From: an uncultured Clostridia bacterium
GTDB taxonomy: Bacteria; Bacillota; Clostridia; Christensenellales; UBA1242
Direction: 5' to 3'
Assembly: GCA_947626955.1 (NCBI GenBank)
Contig: CANQUB010000009.1
Location: 1 to 39,629 of the forward strand
Length of the DNA stretch: 39,629 nucleotides
Shown: piece after piece, positions 32,276 to 39,291 of the stretch
Layout of the letters: every line of letters begins with the position of its first letter
Numbering within the stretch: the first letter of the stretch is position 1
The notes under the pieces: generated by a model
Database searches by the model: none
What the model was told of the DNA's origin: nothing
The model's input: only the letters and a program-made list of their open reading frames with translations
Program-made: the position numbers and the translations under genes

Positions 32276-32304
32276 ATTATAGCAAAGTAATTTTGTTTTT
32301 ACAA
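32276..32304 (-). promoter_or_regulatory. Promoter of the addB-addA operon
   Basis: On the minus strand TTGTAA (32304-32299) and TATAAT (32281-32276) are separated by 17 bp, with an extended -10 TGC, 17 nt before the addB ATG. Confidence 0.75.
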
Positions 32305-32348
32305 TAATAAAATGTCCATATTTTTGGACACGACAAGTTTTGTATCAA

Positions 32349-32376
32349 AGAAAAATAGAGGTTTTGCCTCTATTTC
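32349..32376 (-). terminator. Terminator of rplI
   Basis: On the minus strand AAATAGAGGC/CCTCTATTT with loop AAAA is followed by TTCTTT. The rplI TAG stop codon lies within the 5' arm. Confidence 0.85.
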
Positions 32377-32813
32377 TTAACAACCACAACGTTCAGCTTG
32401 CCGGTTACGCCTTTGTAAAGCTTGACCGCAACTTGGTATCTTCCCGCCGTCTTAATTGGCTGCGAAAGTTCAATTTTTTTTCGGTCTATTTGGTATCCAA
32501 GTTTTGTCAGCGCGTCGCTTATTTCGATAGGTCCAACCGAGCCAAAGGTCTTGCCGTTCTCGCCCACCAAAACTTCCAAAGTGACCACGACATCTTCAAG
32601 TTTTTTTGCTAAGGCTTTGGCGGCTTCGGTCTCCTCTTTAATTTTTCTTGCCTCGGCGGCTTTTTCTTGGGCGTTAAGGTTCAAATTTCCGGCATTTGCA
32701 GGCACTGCCATTTTGTTTTTTAAAAGGAAATTATTTGCATATCCGTCACTGACGTTTACAATATCCCCTTTATTCCCCAGAGCCTTTACATTTTGTGTTA
32801 GAATAACTTTCAT
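32370..32813 (-). CDS. rplI: 50S ribosomal protein L9
   Basis: This 147-residue protein of the large ribosomal subunit binds 23S rRNA through its N-terminal domain. The conserved opening is present (MKVILTQNVKALGNKGDIV, then VSDGYANNFLLKNKMAV), followed by the long connecting helix (about 42-75) and the C-terminal domain with GKTFGSVGPIEISDAL. The ATG follows GAGG at good spacing, and the promoter is consensus in both boxes. It stands alone here rather than in the common rpsF-ssb-rpsR-rplI arrangement. Confidence 0.97.
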   Translation of the reverse strand: MKVILTQNVKALGNKGDIVNVSDGYANNFLLKNKMAVPANAGNLNLNAQEKAAEARKIKEETEAAKALAKKLEDVVVTLEVLVGENGKTFGSVGPIEISDALTKLGYQIDRKKIELSQPIKTAGRYQVAVKLYKGVTGKLNVVVVKK

Positions 32814-32831
32814 ATGTTTTACCTCATTTTC

Positions 32832-32860
32832 ATTATAAATATATAAAAAAGCCTTGTCAA
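32832..32860 (-). promoter_or_regulatory. Fully consensus promoter of rplI
   Basis: On the minus strand TTGACA (32860-32855) and TATAAT (32837-32832) are separated by exactly 17 bp, 18 nt before the ATG. Confidence 0.92.
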
Positions 32861-32913
32861 TTATTTGTATAATTTAGCCCACTTTACGCACACTAGAAAA
32901 GAGGAGTAAAAAT

Positions 32914-33201
32914 ATGTTTGATCTAAAATGTAAACGCAAGAACTGCCTATATAACAAAGACTGCAACTGCACCGCTCACCGCATCGAAGTAAATAAGTCC
33001 ACCAAATGCACGACCTACGAAGATTGTGGCTACGACAAGCAAGAAAAAGACGAAATCCCACAGCCACCATCGAGAAAGAACACCAATGTGGGCTGCGATG
33101 CCAAGTGCATTTTTAACGACAACCACACCTGCAAAGCCAACGGCATCTCGGTCATGACCAACGACTTTTCACCCGAGTGCTGCACCTTTATGCCAAAGTA
33201 G
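32914..33201 (+). CDS. Cysteine-rich protein with two DUF1540 domains
   Basis: The 95-residue protein contains two copies of the DUF1540 cysteine pattern. One spans about residues 6-38 (CKRKNCLYNKDCNCTAHRIE, then CTTYEDC) and the other about 61-92 (CDAKCIFNDNHTCKANGISV, then CCTFMPK). Each has the CxxxxC-YN-C-A-I-V-C layout, suggesting bound metal. The function of this family is unknown; it is common in spore-forming and related Clostridia. The ATG follows GAGGAG. A TATAAT box at 32868-32873 may drive it, but no good -35 box is seen. The rplJL promoter starts just after the gene. Confidence 0.85.
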   Translation: MFDLKCKRKNCLYNKDCNCTAHRIEVNKSTKCTTYEDCGYDKQEKDEIPQPPSRKNTNVGCDAKCIFNDNHTCKANGISVMTNDFSPECCTFMPK

Positions 33202-33222
33202 CCAAAAATTTTCTTTAAAACC

Positions 33223-33251
33223 TTGACAAAAGCCAAAGCGGCTGTTAAAAT
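33223..33251 (+). promoter_or_regulatory. Promoter of the rplJ-rplL operon
   Basis: TTGACA (33223-33228) and TAAAAT (33246-33251) are separated by 17 bp, upstream of the L10 leader. Confidence 0.85.
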
Positions 33252-33269
33252 ATGCTCGTAATAAAAATC

Positions 33270-33373
33270 CAAGTGCCTAAGACAGTAAGTGGCAACGCCT
33301 TAAAAATGCTTACCGAGGAACGAACGAGCAAGTGATCTCCACCCTCATGTTCCTTTGAGCATGAGGGTTTTTG
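33270..33373 (+). ncRNA. Ribosomal protein L10 leader with attenuator
   Basis: The 5' leader has the known L10-leader features: the AAGTGCCTAAGACAGTAAGT region, GGCAACGCCTTAA, the segment GCTTACCGAGGA, and a terminator-like stem ACCCTCATG/CATGAGGGT (33341-33368) followed by TTTTG. In Bacillota this RNA binds excess L10(L12)4 and lowers expression of rplJL; here it lies directly before rplJ. Confidence 0.9.
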
Positions 33374-33405
33374 TTATCTTCACACTAACAAAAAGGGAGG
33401 AATAT

Positions 33406-33894
33406 ATGTCAGCAAATTTTGAAAACAAAAAGCAAATTGTTGAAGAAATTAAGAACTATGCTCAAAATTCTCAAAGTGTTGTGCTTGTCGACTATCGCGG
33501 GCTCACCGTTGCTCAGGTAACCGAGCTTAGAAAGGCATTTAGAGACGCTGGGGCTGTGTTCAAGGTTTACAAAAACCGCCTTATGAAAATTGCTTTCGAA
33601 GAACTTGGCATCAAGTTTGACGACAGCATGCTCGAAGGCACAACAGCAGTTGCTTTCCATAACACAGACGCTGTATGTCCTGCCAAGATTGCGGTTGATG
33701 GAGAGGCTAAATACAAAACCTTAAAGGTTAAGTGCGCATGGTACGACGGCAAACAACTCAGTGATGCCGAAACCCGTGCCTTCGCTTCTATCCCATCAAA
33801 GGAAGTTTTGGTGGCACAACTGGTCGGAATGCTCACCACCCCTATTCGTGGGCTGGCTGTTGCATTAAAACAAATTGCCGAGAAAAAGGCGTAA
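33406..33894 (+). CDS. rplJ: 50S ribosomal protein L10
   Basis: The 162-residue L10 forms the base of the ribosomal stalk and carries L7/L12 dimers. The N-terminal RNA-binding part includes QSVVLVDYRGLTVAQVTELR and FKVYKNRLMKIA; the C-terminal helix (LVGMLTTPIRGLAVALKQIA) binds L7/L12. I start at the ATG at 33406, behind GGGAGG, not at an upstream in-frame ATG that lies in the attenuator. rplL follows after 22 nt. Confidence 0.97.
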   Translation: MSANFENKKQIVEEIKNYAQNSQSVVLVDYRGLTVAQVTELRKAFRDAGAVFKVYKNRLMKIAFEELGIKFDDSMLEGTTAVAFHNTDAVCPAKIAVDGEAKYKTLKVKCAWYDGKQLSDAETRAFASIPSKEVLVAQLVGMLTTPIRGLAVALKQIAEKKA

Positions 33895-33916
33895 TTTACA
33901 TAAAGGAGATATTTAA

Positions 33917-34291
33917 ATGGATACCAAAAAGTTTATTGAAGAAATCAAAGCTCTTTCAGTTGTTGAGCTTAACGATCTTGTAAAAGCTCTTGAGGAAGAG
34001 TTTGGTGTTAGCGCAGCTGCTATGGCTGTTGCTGCTCCTGCTGCTGGCGCTGCTGGTGCTGCCCCTGCAGAAGAAGAGAAGACCGAATTTAACGTTGTTT
34101 TGAAGGACATTGGACCAAACAAGATCAACGTTATCAAGGTTGCTCGTGAAATCACTGGTCTTGGCCTAAGCGAGGCAAAGGCTCTTGTTGAAACTCCAAA
34201 TGCAGTTATCAAGGAAAATGTTCACAAAGATGCTGCAAATGAAATGGTTGAAAAGTTCAAAGCTGCTGGTGCAACTGTAGAACTTAAATAA
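33917..34291 (+). CDS. rplL: 50S ribosomal protein L7/L12
   Basis: The 124-residue stalk protein has its N-terminal dimerisation and L10-binding region ([20 protein letters not shown]), an Ala/Gly/Pro hinge (about 34-54) and the C-terminal factor-binding domain with [20 protein letters not shown] and [14 protein letters not shown]. It recruits translation factors to the ribosome. AAAGGAG lies 8-9 nt upstream, and a strong terminator follows. Confidence 0.98.
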   Translation: MDTKKFIEEIKALSVVELNDLVKALEEEFGVSAAAMAVAAPAAGAAGAAPAEEEKTEFNVVLKDIGPNKINVIKVAREITGLGLSEAKALVETPNAVIKENVHKDAANEMVEKFKAAGATVELK

Positions 34292-34325
34292 CTTTTACCA
34301 AAACTAATTTAACCGTGGTGTGAAG

Positions 34326-34362
34326 CAAAAAAGGAACTCAAATTGAGTCCCTTTTTTTTAAT
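34326..34362. terminator. Terminator between rplL and the convergent rsmF-like gene
   Basis: The stem AAAAGGAACTCA/TGAGTCCCTTTT (one bulged A) with loop AAT is followed by T8 on the plus strand. An A run on the other side allows it to act for the minus-strand gene as well. Confidence 0.85.
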
Positions 34363-35701
34363 CTCTTAATCCTTTTGGATAATAATTTTTCAGCCTACCA
34401 TTGACCGCCTTGCCGCCCCCAAGTGGCACTCCACCCACCAGCACGCACACATAGCCCGAAGAGTATTGGCACTCAATCTCTTCACCATGGATATATTTTG
34501 CCACCCGCGGGTCGGTTGGCGTCAGGTCAAGCCTCTTCACAAATTGCTCACCATAGCACTTAAAAAATTGATGCTCGGGCACAAGCCGGTCTTTTACTAT
34601 TGTCCCCACCCGAGCCCCCATCGAGACCAGTTCAGGCAAATTTAGTTCGGGCCCGTCATAGGCAAAAACTGCTTTTCCAACCCGGTAAAACTCAAATTTT
34701 TCACTATTTACACACTCTTTTGTCAGCATTTTTGCGTTTTTTAGCTCATTTTGGGATAATTTATAGGTATTTTTATATGTTTTTGAGCAAAACTCCTCTT
34801 CATCCGCTGCAATCTTTATAAGTTTTGCCACAAATTGACCTTCTCCAAAGCCGTCCTGCGGATAGACTCGTCCAACTTTTTCAAAGTCCGCCCCATATTC
34901 TTTCAATCCCGGGCGAACATACCTTTGTATGTTTTTTGGCAAGTCCAAAATCTTAAAGCGGCCGGTTTTAAGTAGCTCTTGCACGCTCTCCTCGTTTTCT
35001 TCAGGGCTAAAAGTGCAAGTAGAGTAGACCAACTCTCCCCCGACTTTCAGCATCTTTTCGGCCGCAAGCAAAATTTCTACCTGCCGCTCATGGTTGAAGG
35101 CATTTATCCCCTCTTTCCACTCTCCTATGGTGGCGGGGTCTTTTCTAAACATCCCCTCGCCCGAGCAAGGGGCATCGACCAAAATTTTATCAAAGTATAC
35201 GCCAAAGACTTTGCAAAGCCGCTCGGTGCTGGTGCTGGTGATAATGGCATTTTTAAAGCCTTGGCGCTCAATATTGCTAAGTAGCACATTAGCCCGCCCA
35301 TGCACATATTCATTTAGCACCACCACCCCGGTCTTGTCTCTTTCAAGAATTTGGCCAGCCTTGCCACCGGGGGCTGAGCAAAGGTCAAGCACCCTGTCTC
35401 CCTCTTTTGCGTCAAGGGCAAGTGCGGCCAGCATACTCGACGGCTCTTGGCTATACACAAGCCCCAAATGATGAGCCAGCGTGTGGCCAATCTTGGTCTC
35501 ATCCATAACTTCGTAGCAGTTCTCCAGGCCGTCCAGCTTTTTTATTTTGCAGGGCAAAAACTCTTCCAGCCGCTCCACTTTGTAGGTCTGGTTTAGCCTA
35601 AGAGAGTGCTTTGGGGGCTCATTTAAGCAAGAAAGATAGTTTTTGTAGTCCTCACCCAGCAGTTTTTGCATATTTTCTTGAAATTTTTCAGGCAGTTTCA
35701 T
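34358..35701 (-). CDS. rRNA (cytosine-C5-)-methyltransferase, RsmF/NOL1-NOP2 family
   Basis: The 447-residue enzyme should make 5-methylcytosine in rRNA with S-adenosylmethionine. The methyltransferase domain has the SAM motif VLDLCSAPGGKAGQI (104-118), the Pro-Cys loop VDAPCSGEGMFRKDP with Cys179, and the catalytic YSTCTFSPEENE with Cys229. The C-terminal 150 residues resemble the PUA-like extension of RsmF (YebU)-type enzymes, so 16S rRNA is the probable target. The ATG at 35701 begins MKLPEKFQENM, as expected for the family. It has no ribosome binding site, and the -10 box ends 6 nt upstream, indicating a leaderless mRNA. Confidence 0.88.
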   Translation of the reverse strand: MKLPEKFQENMQKLLGEDYKNYLSCLNEPPKHSLRLNQTYKVERLEEFLPCKIKKLDGLENCYEVMDETKIGHTLAHHLGLVYSQEPSSMLAALALDAKEGDRVLDLCSAPGGKAGQILERDKTGVVVLNEYVHGRANVLLSNIERQGFKNAIITSTSTERLCKVFGVYFDKILVDAPCSGEGMFRKDPATIGEWKEGINAFNHERQVEILLAAEKMLKVGGELVYSTCTFSPEENEESVQELLKTGRFKILDLPKNIQRYVRPGLKEYGADFEKVGRVYPQDGFGEGQFVAKLIKIAADEEEFCSKTYKNTYKLSQNELKNAKMLTKECVNSEKFEFYRVGKAVFAYDGPELNLPELVSMGARVGTIVKDRLVPEHQFFKCYGEQFVKRLDLTPTDPRVAKYIHGEEIECQYSSGYVCVLVGGVPLGGGKAVNGRLKNYYPKGLRD

Positions 35702-35707
35702 GTTTTG

Positions 35708-35735
35708 ATTATAGCAAAAATTAGCATATTGTCAA
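35708..35735 (-). promoter_or_regulatory. Promoter of the rsmF-like gene, abutting the start codon
   Basis: On the minus strand TTGACA (35735-35730) and TATAAT (35713-35708) are separated by 16 bp, with an extended -10 TGC. CAAAAC is all that lies between the -10 box and the ATG. Confidence 0.85.
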
Positions 35736-35777
35736 TTTTTTTGAAGTATGGAGAGCTAGAGTATTGCATTAAAGTTA

Positions 35778-35806
35778 TTTACAAAATTTAAAACATATGC
35801 TATACT
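35778..35806 (+). promoter_or_regulatory. Promoter of the CNNM/CBS protein gene
   Basis: TTTACA (35778-35783) and TATACT (35801-35806) are separated by 17 bp, with an extended -10 TGC. The AAAGGAG ribosome binding site and the ATG at 35834 follow. Confidence 0.8.
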
Positions 35807-35833
35807 ATCCGCATTAAACCAAAGGAGAAAAAT

Positions 35834-37207
35834 ATGTACCCCCCCAGTAGCATGATAAATTTTTTATCAGCAAAAGCAACTTTTACATGGTCAGACGGCC
35901 TCGCCATTGTTGGCGTTGTGCTGCTGATCGCATTCTCAGCCTTTTTCAGTTCGGCCGAAACCGCCTTTTCGAGGGTCAACCTCATAAGGATCAAAAGCTA
36001 CGCCGACGAAAAGCGCAAGGGCGCCCGCAGGGCCCTATACATCTGCGAAAACTTTGACAAAACACTTAGCACCATCCTAGTTGGCAACAACCTTGTAAAC
36101 ATTGCATCGACCACCATTTGTGCCTACCTGTTTACAAAGTTTATCCTAAGTCCAACCCTGTCTAACCTTTTAAACACCGTCGTAATGACTATCATTATAT
36201 TAATTTTTGGCGAGATACTTCCAAAGTCTTTAGCCAAGAACAACCCCGAGGGCTTTGCCCTCAAAATTAGCGGCTTTTTGTTTGTGCTAATGAAGATTTT
36301 GACCCCTATCACCTTCATCTTCAACCTCATGCAAAAGGCGGCTAATAAAAAGAACAAAAACGAAGAGCCAACCGTCACCGAAGACGAGCTTGAAAGCATT
36401 ATCGACACCATGACCGACGAGGGCGTGCTGGCCAAAAAAGAGGCCGACATCTTGCAAGGGGCGCTAGACCTGTCCTCGCACACTGTCTACGAGATCATGA
36501 CCCCACGTGTGGACATCATAGCTGTCGATGTTGACGACAAGATTGAGGATATAAACAAAATTTTCCTTGAGCACCAGTTCTCGCGAATGCCGGTCTATGA
36601 AAATGACAAGGACAATATTATCGGCATTTTAAACCAAAAAGACATGATGCTCAAAATGCTACAAAAAGAGCCTGTAAACGTGCGTGAGCTTATGACCAAG
36701 CCGACATTCGTTACCGAGACCATGAAGGTCAGTGACCTCATCCGCCTTATGCAAAAGGAGAAGAACCTAATAAGCATTGTGCTAGACGAGTACGGCGGCA
36801 CCAGCGGAATTGTCACCATGGAAGACGCCCTTGAGGAGATGGTGGGCGAAATATACGACGAGCACGACGACGAAGAGGTGCACGAGCCCATCCACCCTGC
36901 CGGCGACAACACCTATATCCTCGACCCTGACGTCAGCGTGGAAGACCTGTACGACTACCTCGAGATCGAACACCTGCCCGAGACCGCATACTCTTCGGTG
37001 GGTGGAATGCTCTATGAGATGAGCGAGGGCGTGCCGGCCGAGGGCAAGCAAATTGAAGTGGTGGCTGTTGATGACGTTTTAAACGCCCACAACGACTACG
37101 TGCAAACCATCACCAACCTATCCTTCACCATAACCAAGATGGAAGACAGGCGAATTGCCGAGATAAGGCTGGTGGTCGACCGAAAGAGCCAAGAAGTCCA
37201 AGACTAA
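35834..37207 (+). CDS. CNNM/CBS-domain membrane protein (CorC/HlyC type)
   Basis: The 457-residue protein has an N-terminal CNNM (DUF21) transmembrane domain (about 20-195, with FSAFFSSAETAFSRVNLIRI and ILIFGEILPKSLAKN), a pair of CBS domains (about 220-340, with MTPRVDIIAVD, FSRMPVYENDKDNIIGIL and LDEYGGTSGIVTMEDALEEM) and a C-terminal transporter-associated domain (about 360-450). Such proteins are linked to magnesium or other divalent cation efflux and were often labelled hemolysins; ion transport is the more likely role. The CBS pair probably senses ATP or Mg. It is a single gene with its own promoter and terminator. Confidence 0.93.
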   Translation: MYPPSSMINFLSAKATFTWSDGLAIVGVVLLIAFSAFFSSAETAFSRVNLIRIKSYADEKRKGARRALYICENFDKTLSTILVGNNLVNIASTTICAYLFTKFILSPTLSNLLNTVVMTIIILIFGEILPKSLAKNNPEGFALKISGFLFVLMKILTPITFIFNLMQKAANKKNKNEEPTVTEDELESIIDTMTDEGVLAKKEADILQGALDLSSHTVYEIMTPRVDIIAVDVDDKIEDINKIFLEHQFSRMPVYENDKDNIIGILNQKDMMLKMLQKEPVNVRELMTKPTFVTETMKVSDLIRLMQKEKNLISIVLDEYGGTSGIVTMEDALEEMVGEIYDEHDDEEVHEPIHPAGDNTYILDPDVSVEDLYDYLEIEHLPETAYSSVGGMLYEMSEGVPAEGKQIEVVAVDDVLNAHNDYVQTITNLSFTITKMEDRRIAEIRLVVDRKSQEVQD

Positions 37208-37208
37208 T

Positions 37209-37240
37209 AAAAGGCCATACCAAAAAGTATGGCTTTTTTC
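37209..37240 (+). terminator. Terminator of the CNNM/CBS protein gene
   Basis: The stem AAAGGCCATAC/GTATGGCTTTT-type (37211-37238) with loop CAAAAA is followed by a T run. Confidence 0.85.
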
Positions 37241-37261
37241 ATGAACTTTTTTTGTAAAATG

Positions 37262-37290
37262 TTTACTTTATAGAAGCAAGGTGATATACT
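37262..37290 (+). promoter_or_regulatory. Promoter of typA
   Basis: TTTACT (37262-37267) and TATACT (37285-37290) are separated by 17 bp. The ribosome binding site AAGGAT and the ATG at 37322 follow. Confidence 0.7.
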
Positions 37291-37321
37291 TATCAAGATT
37301 GTTTTTATAAGGATATTTACT

Positions 37322-39154
37322 ATGATTAACGAGAAAATTAGGAACATTGCAATAATTGCCCACGTCGACCACGGCAAAACTTCGCTGGTCAACGAAATGC
37401 TTAAACAAGGCGGGGTTTTTAGGGAGAACCAGCAGGTTGAAGACAGGGTCATGGACTCAAACGCTCTTGAACGCGAGCGTGGTATTACCATACTTTCAAA
37501 GAACGCTGCCTGCATGTATAACGGCGTAAAAATCAACGTTATCGACACCCCAGGACACGCCGATTTTGGTGGCGAGGTTGAACGTGTTCTCAAAATGGTA
37601 GACGGCGTTTTGCTTGTCGTTGACGCCTTTGAAGGCACCATGCCACAGACTAGGTTCGTGCTCTCTAAGGCCCTTGAACTTAACCACAAAGTGGTTGTGG
37701 TCATCAACAAGATTGACCGCAAGGACGCACGTGTCAAAGAGGTTATCGACGAGGTTTTGGAGCTGCTTATAAACCTTGGTGCTACCGACGAGCAGCTGGA
37801 CAGCCCGTTTGTGTTCTGCTCGGCGCGCTACGGCACGTCATCCCTTGACCCCGACACCCCTGGCACTGATATGAAGCCGCTTTTTGAGACCATAATAAGC
37901 CACATCCCTGCCCCAAGCGGAGACGAGAAGGGACCGCTAAAAATGCTTGTGTCATCTTGCGAGCAAAACGACTATCTAGGCAAGCTTGGCGTTGGTAAGA
38001 TTGAGCAAGGCCAGGTCCGTGTCGGCGACACCGTTGCCGTGGTCAACTACCACGACCCTAGCAAAAAGACCCAGTTCAGGATTGTCAACCTCTTCCAGTT
38101 TGAGGGGCTTAAAAGAGTCAATGCCGAAAGCGCCACCGTGGGCGACATCGTGTGCATTTCAGGCTCGAACGAGATCACCATTGGCGACACCATAACCGAT
38201 AAAAACCAGCCCGAGGCCCTGCCTTTTGTAAAGATCAGCGAGCCTAGCGTTGAGATGGAATTTTCGGTCAACAACAGCCCATTTGCCGGCACCGAGGGCA
38301 AGTACTGCACCTCTCGCCACCTGCGCGACAGGCTGTTCAAAGAGGCCGTAAAAGACCTCAGCCTCAGGGTGTATGAGACCTCTTCGGCCGACACCTTCCG
38401 TGTGCTCGGGCGTGGAGAAATGCATATCTCCATCCTCATTGAAAATATGCGTCGTGACGGGTTTGAGTTCCAGGTCAGCATGCCTAAGGTCATCTTCAAA
38501 GAGATTGACGGGGTCAAGTGCGAGCCTATCGACCGCCTGACCATCGACGTGCCTGAGGACTGCGTGGGGGCTATAATGAGCACCATAGGGGCTAGAAAGG
38601 GCGACCTTATAACCATGACCCCGCTTGGCAACCGCATACGACTTGAGTTCTTCATCCCTGCCCGCGGGCTGTTTGGATACAAGAACCAGTTCTTGACCGA
38701 CACACGTGGCGAAGGCGTAATGAGCAGCGTGTTCGAGGAGTATCAGCCATACAAGGGCAATATCGACCGCCGTAACTATGGCACACTTGTGGCCTATGAG
38801 ACCGGCGAGGCCATTCAGTATGGGCTATACAATGCACAAGAACGTGGAAAGCTGCTAATCACACCCGGCGTCAAGGTCTATGGCGGCATGGTGGTTGGAA
38901 TCAACCCTAAGAAAGAGGACATTGTGGTCAATGTCTGCAAGAAAAAGCAGCTGACCAATATGCGTACCTCAGCCAGCGACGAAGCCCTGCGCCTTGAGCC
39001 TGTAAAGCCGCTCTCGCTTGAGGAGTGCCTGGAGTTTATTGATGAAGACGAGCTTCTCGAGGTCACTCCAACCTCGCTTAGAATCCGCAAGATTGTCCTC
39101 GACCATGTCCAACGCGGCCGCATGGACTATCGAAAGAAATACGGCGATAAATAG
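37322..39154 (+). CDS. typA: Translational GTPase TypA/BipA
   Basis: The 610-residue ribosome-associated GTPase is of the EF-G-like family and aids ribosome assembly and stress adaptation. GTPase motifs are complete: G1 AHVDHGKTS (about 14-22), G2 RERGITI, G3 DTPGHADF, G4 NKID and G5 SARYG. Domains II, III and V and the BipA-specific C-terminus follow (NMRTSASDEALRLEPVKPLS, then LEECLEFIDEDELLEVTP). Length and start match the family. It is the last gene in the window, with a strong terminator inside a repeated element. Confidence 0.97.
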   Translation: MINEKIRNIAIIAHVDHGKTSLVNEMLKQGGVFRENQQVEDRVMDSNALERERGITILSKNAACMYNGVKINVIDTPGHADFGGEVERVLKMVDGVLLVVDAFEGTMPQTRFVLSKALELNHKVVVVINKIDRKDARVKEVIDEVLELLINLGATDEQLDSPFVFCSARYGTSSLDPDTPGTDMKPLFETIISHIPAPSGDEKGPLKMLVSSCEQNDYLGKLGVGKIEQGQVRVGDTVAVVNYHDPSKKTQFRIVNLFQFEGLKRVNAESATVGDIVCISGSNEITIGDTITDKNQPEALPFVKISEPSVEMEFSVNNSPFAGTEGKYCTSRHLRDRLFKEAVKDLSLRVYETSSADTFRVLGRGEMHISILIENMRRDGFEFQVSMPKVIFKEIDGVKCEPIDRLTIDVPEDCVGAIMSTIGARKGDLITMTPLGNRIRLEFFIPARGLFGYKNQFLTDTRGEGVMSSVFEEYQPYKGNIDRRNYGTLVAYETGEAIQYGLYNAQERGKLLITPGVKVYGGMVVGINPKKEDIVVNVCKKKQLTNMRTSASDEALRLEPVKPLSLEECLEFIDEDELLEVTPTSLRIRKIVLDHVQRGRMDYRKKYGDK

Positions 39155-39161
39155 TTTTTTT

Positions 39162-39257
39162 GCGAGGGGTCATCACCCCTCGCGCTCCCATTTTAAAAAG
39201 AGCGGTTGGCCCAATTGCCAACCGCTCTTTTTGAACTTGTAGTGCAAGCTGTCGCCC
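39162..39257 (+). repeat. Double-hairpin 3' element downstream of typA (copy 2), includes terminator
   Basis: Hairpin 1 has 9-nt arms GCGAGGGGT/ACCCCTCGC with a 4-nt loop (39162-39183). An 18-nt spacer starting GCTCC leads to hairpin 2, with perfect 16-nt arms AAAAAGAGCGGTTGGC and complement (39195-39210, 39217-39232), ending in T5. Then follow CTTGTAG, GCAAGCTG and TCGCCC. The layout equals that after metG at 21211-21300. Hairpin 2 is a strong intrinsic terminator for typA. Confidence 0.9.
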
Positions 39258-39291
39258 TTTTTGTTCCGCATCGCTTGCGATGCGATCCAAC
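39258..39291. repeat. Partial palindrome related to 20521-20550
   Basis: GTTCCGCATCGC TT GCGATGCG (39263-39284) matches the core of the 30-nt palindrome at 20521-20550, with the loop inverted (TT for AA) and the outermost bases of the right arm lost. Confidence 0.7.

Noticed and set aside
32854..32873. TTGTCA and TATAAT on the plus strand as a promoter for the DUF1540 gene
   Set aside because: The boxes are only 8 bp apart, too close for sigma-A. The TATAAT may still be used with a poor -35, so I mention it only in the gene entry.
33355..33405. Upstream in-frame start for rplJ
   Set aside because: It lies in the attenuator stem of the L10 leader and has no ribosome binding site; the ATG at 33406 follows GGGAGG and fits the family N-terminus.
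38047..38703. Long antisense open frame (218 codons) opposite typA
   Set aside because: It is Ser/Arg-rich, typical of an antisense shadow, and typA is complete on the other strand.
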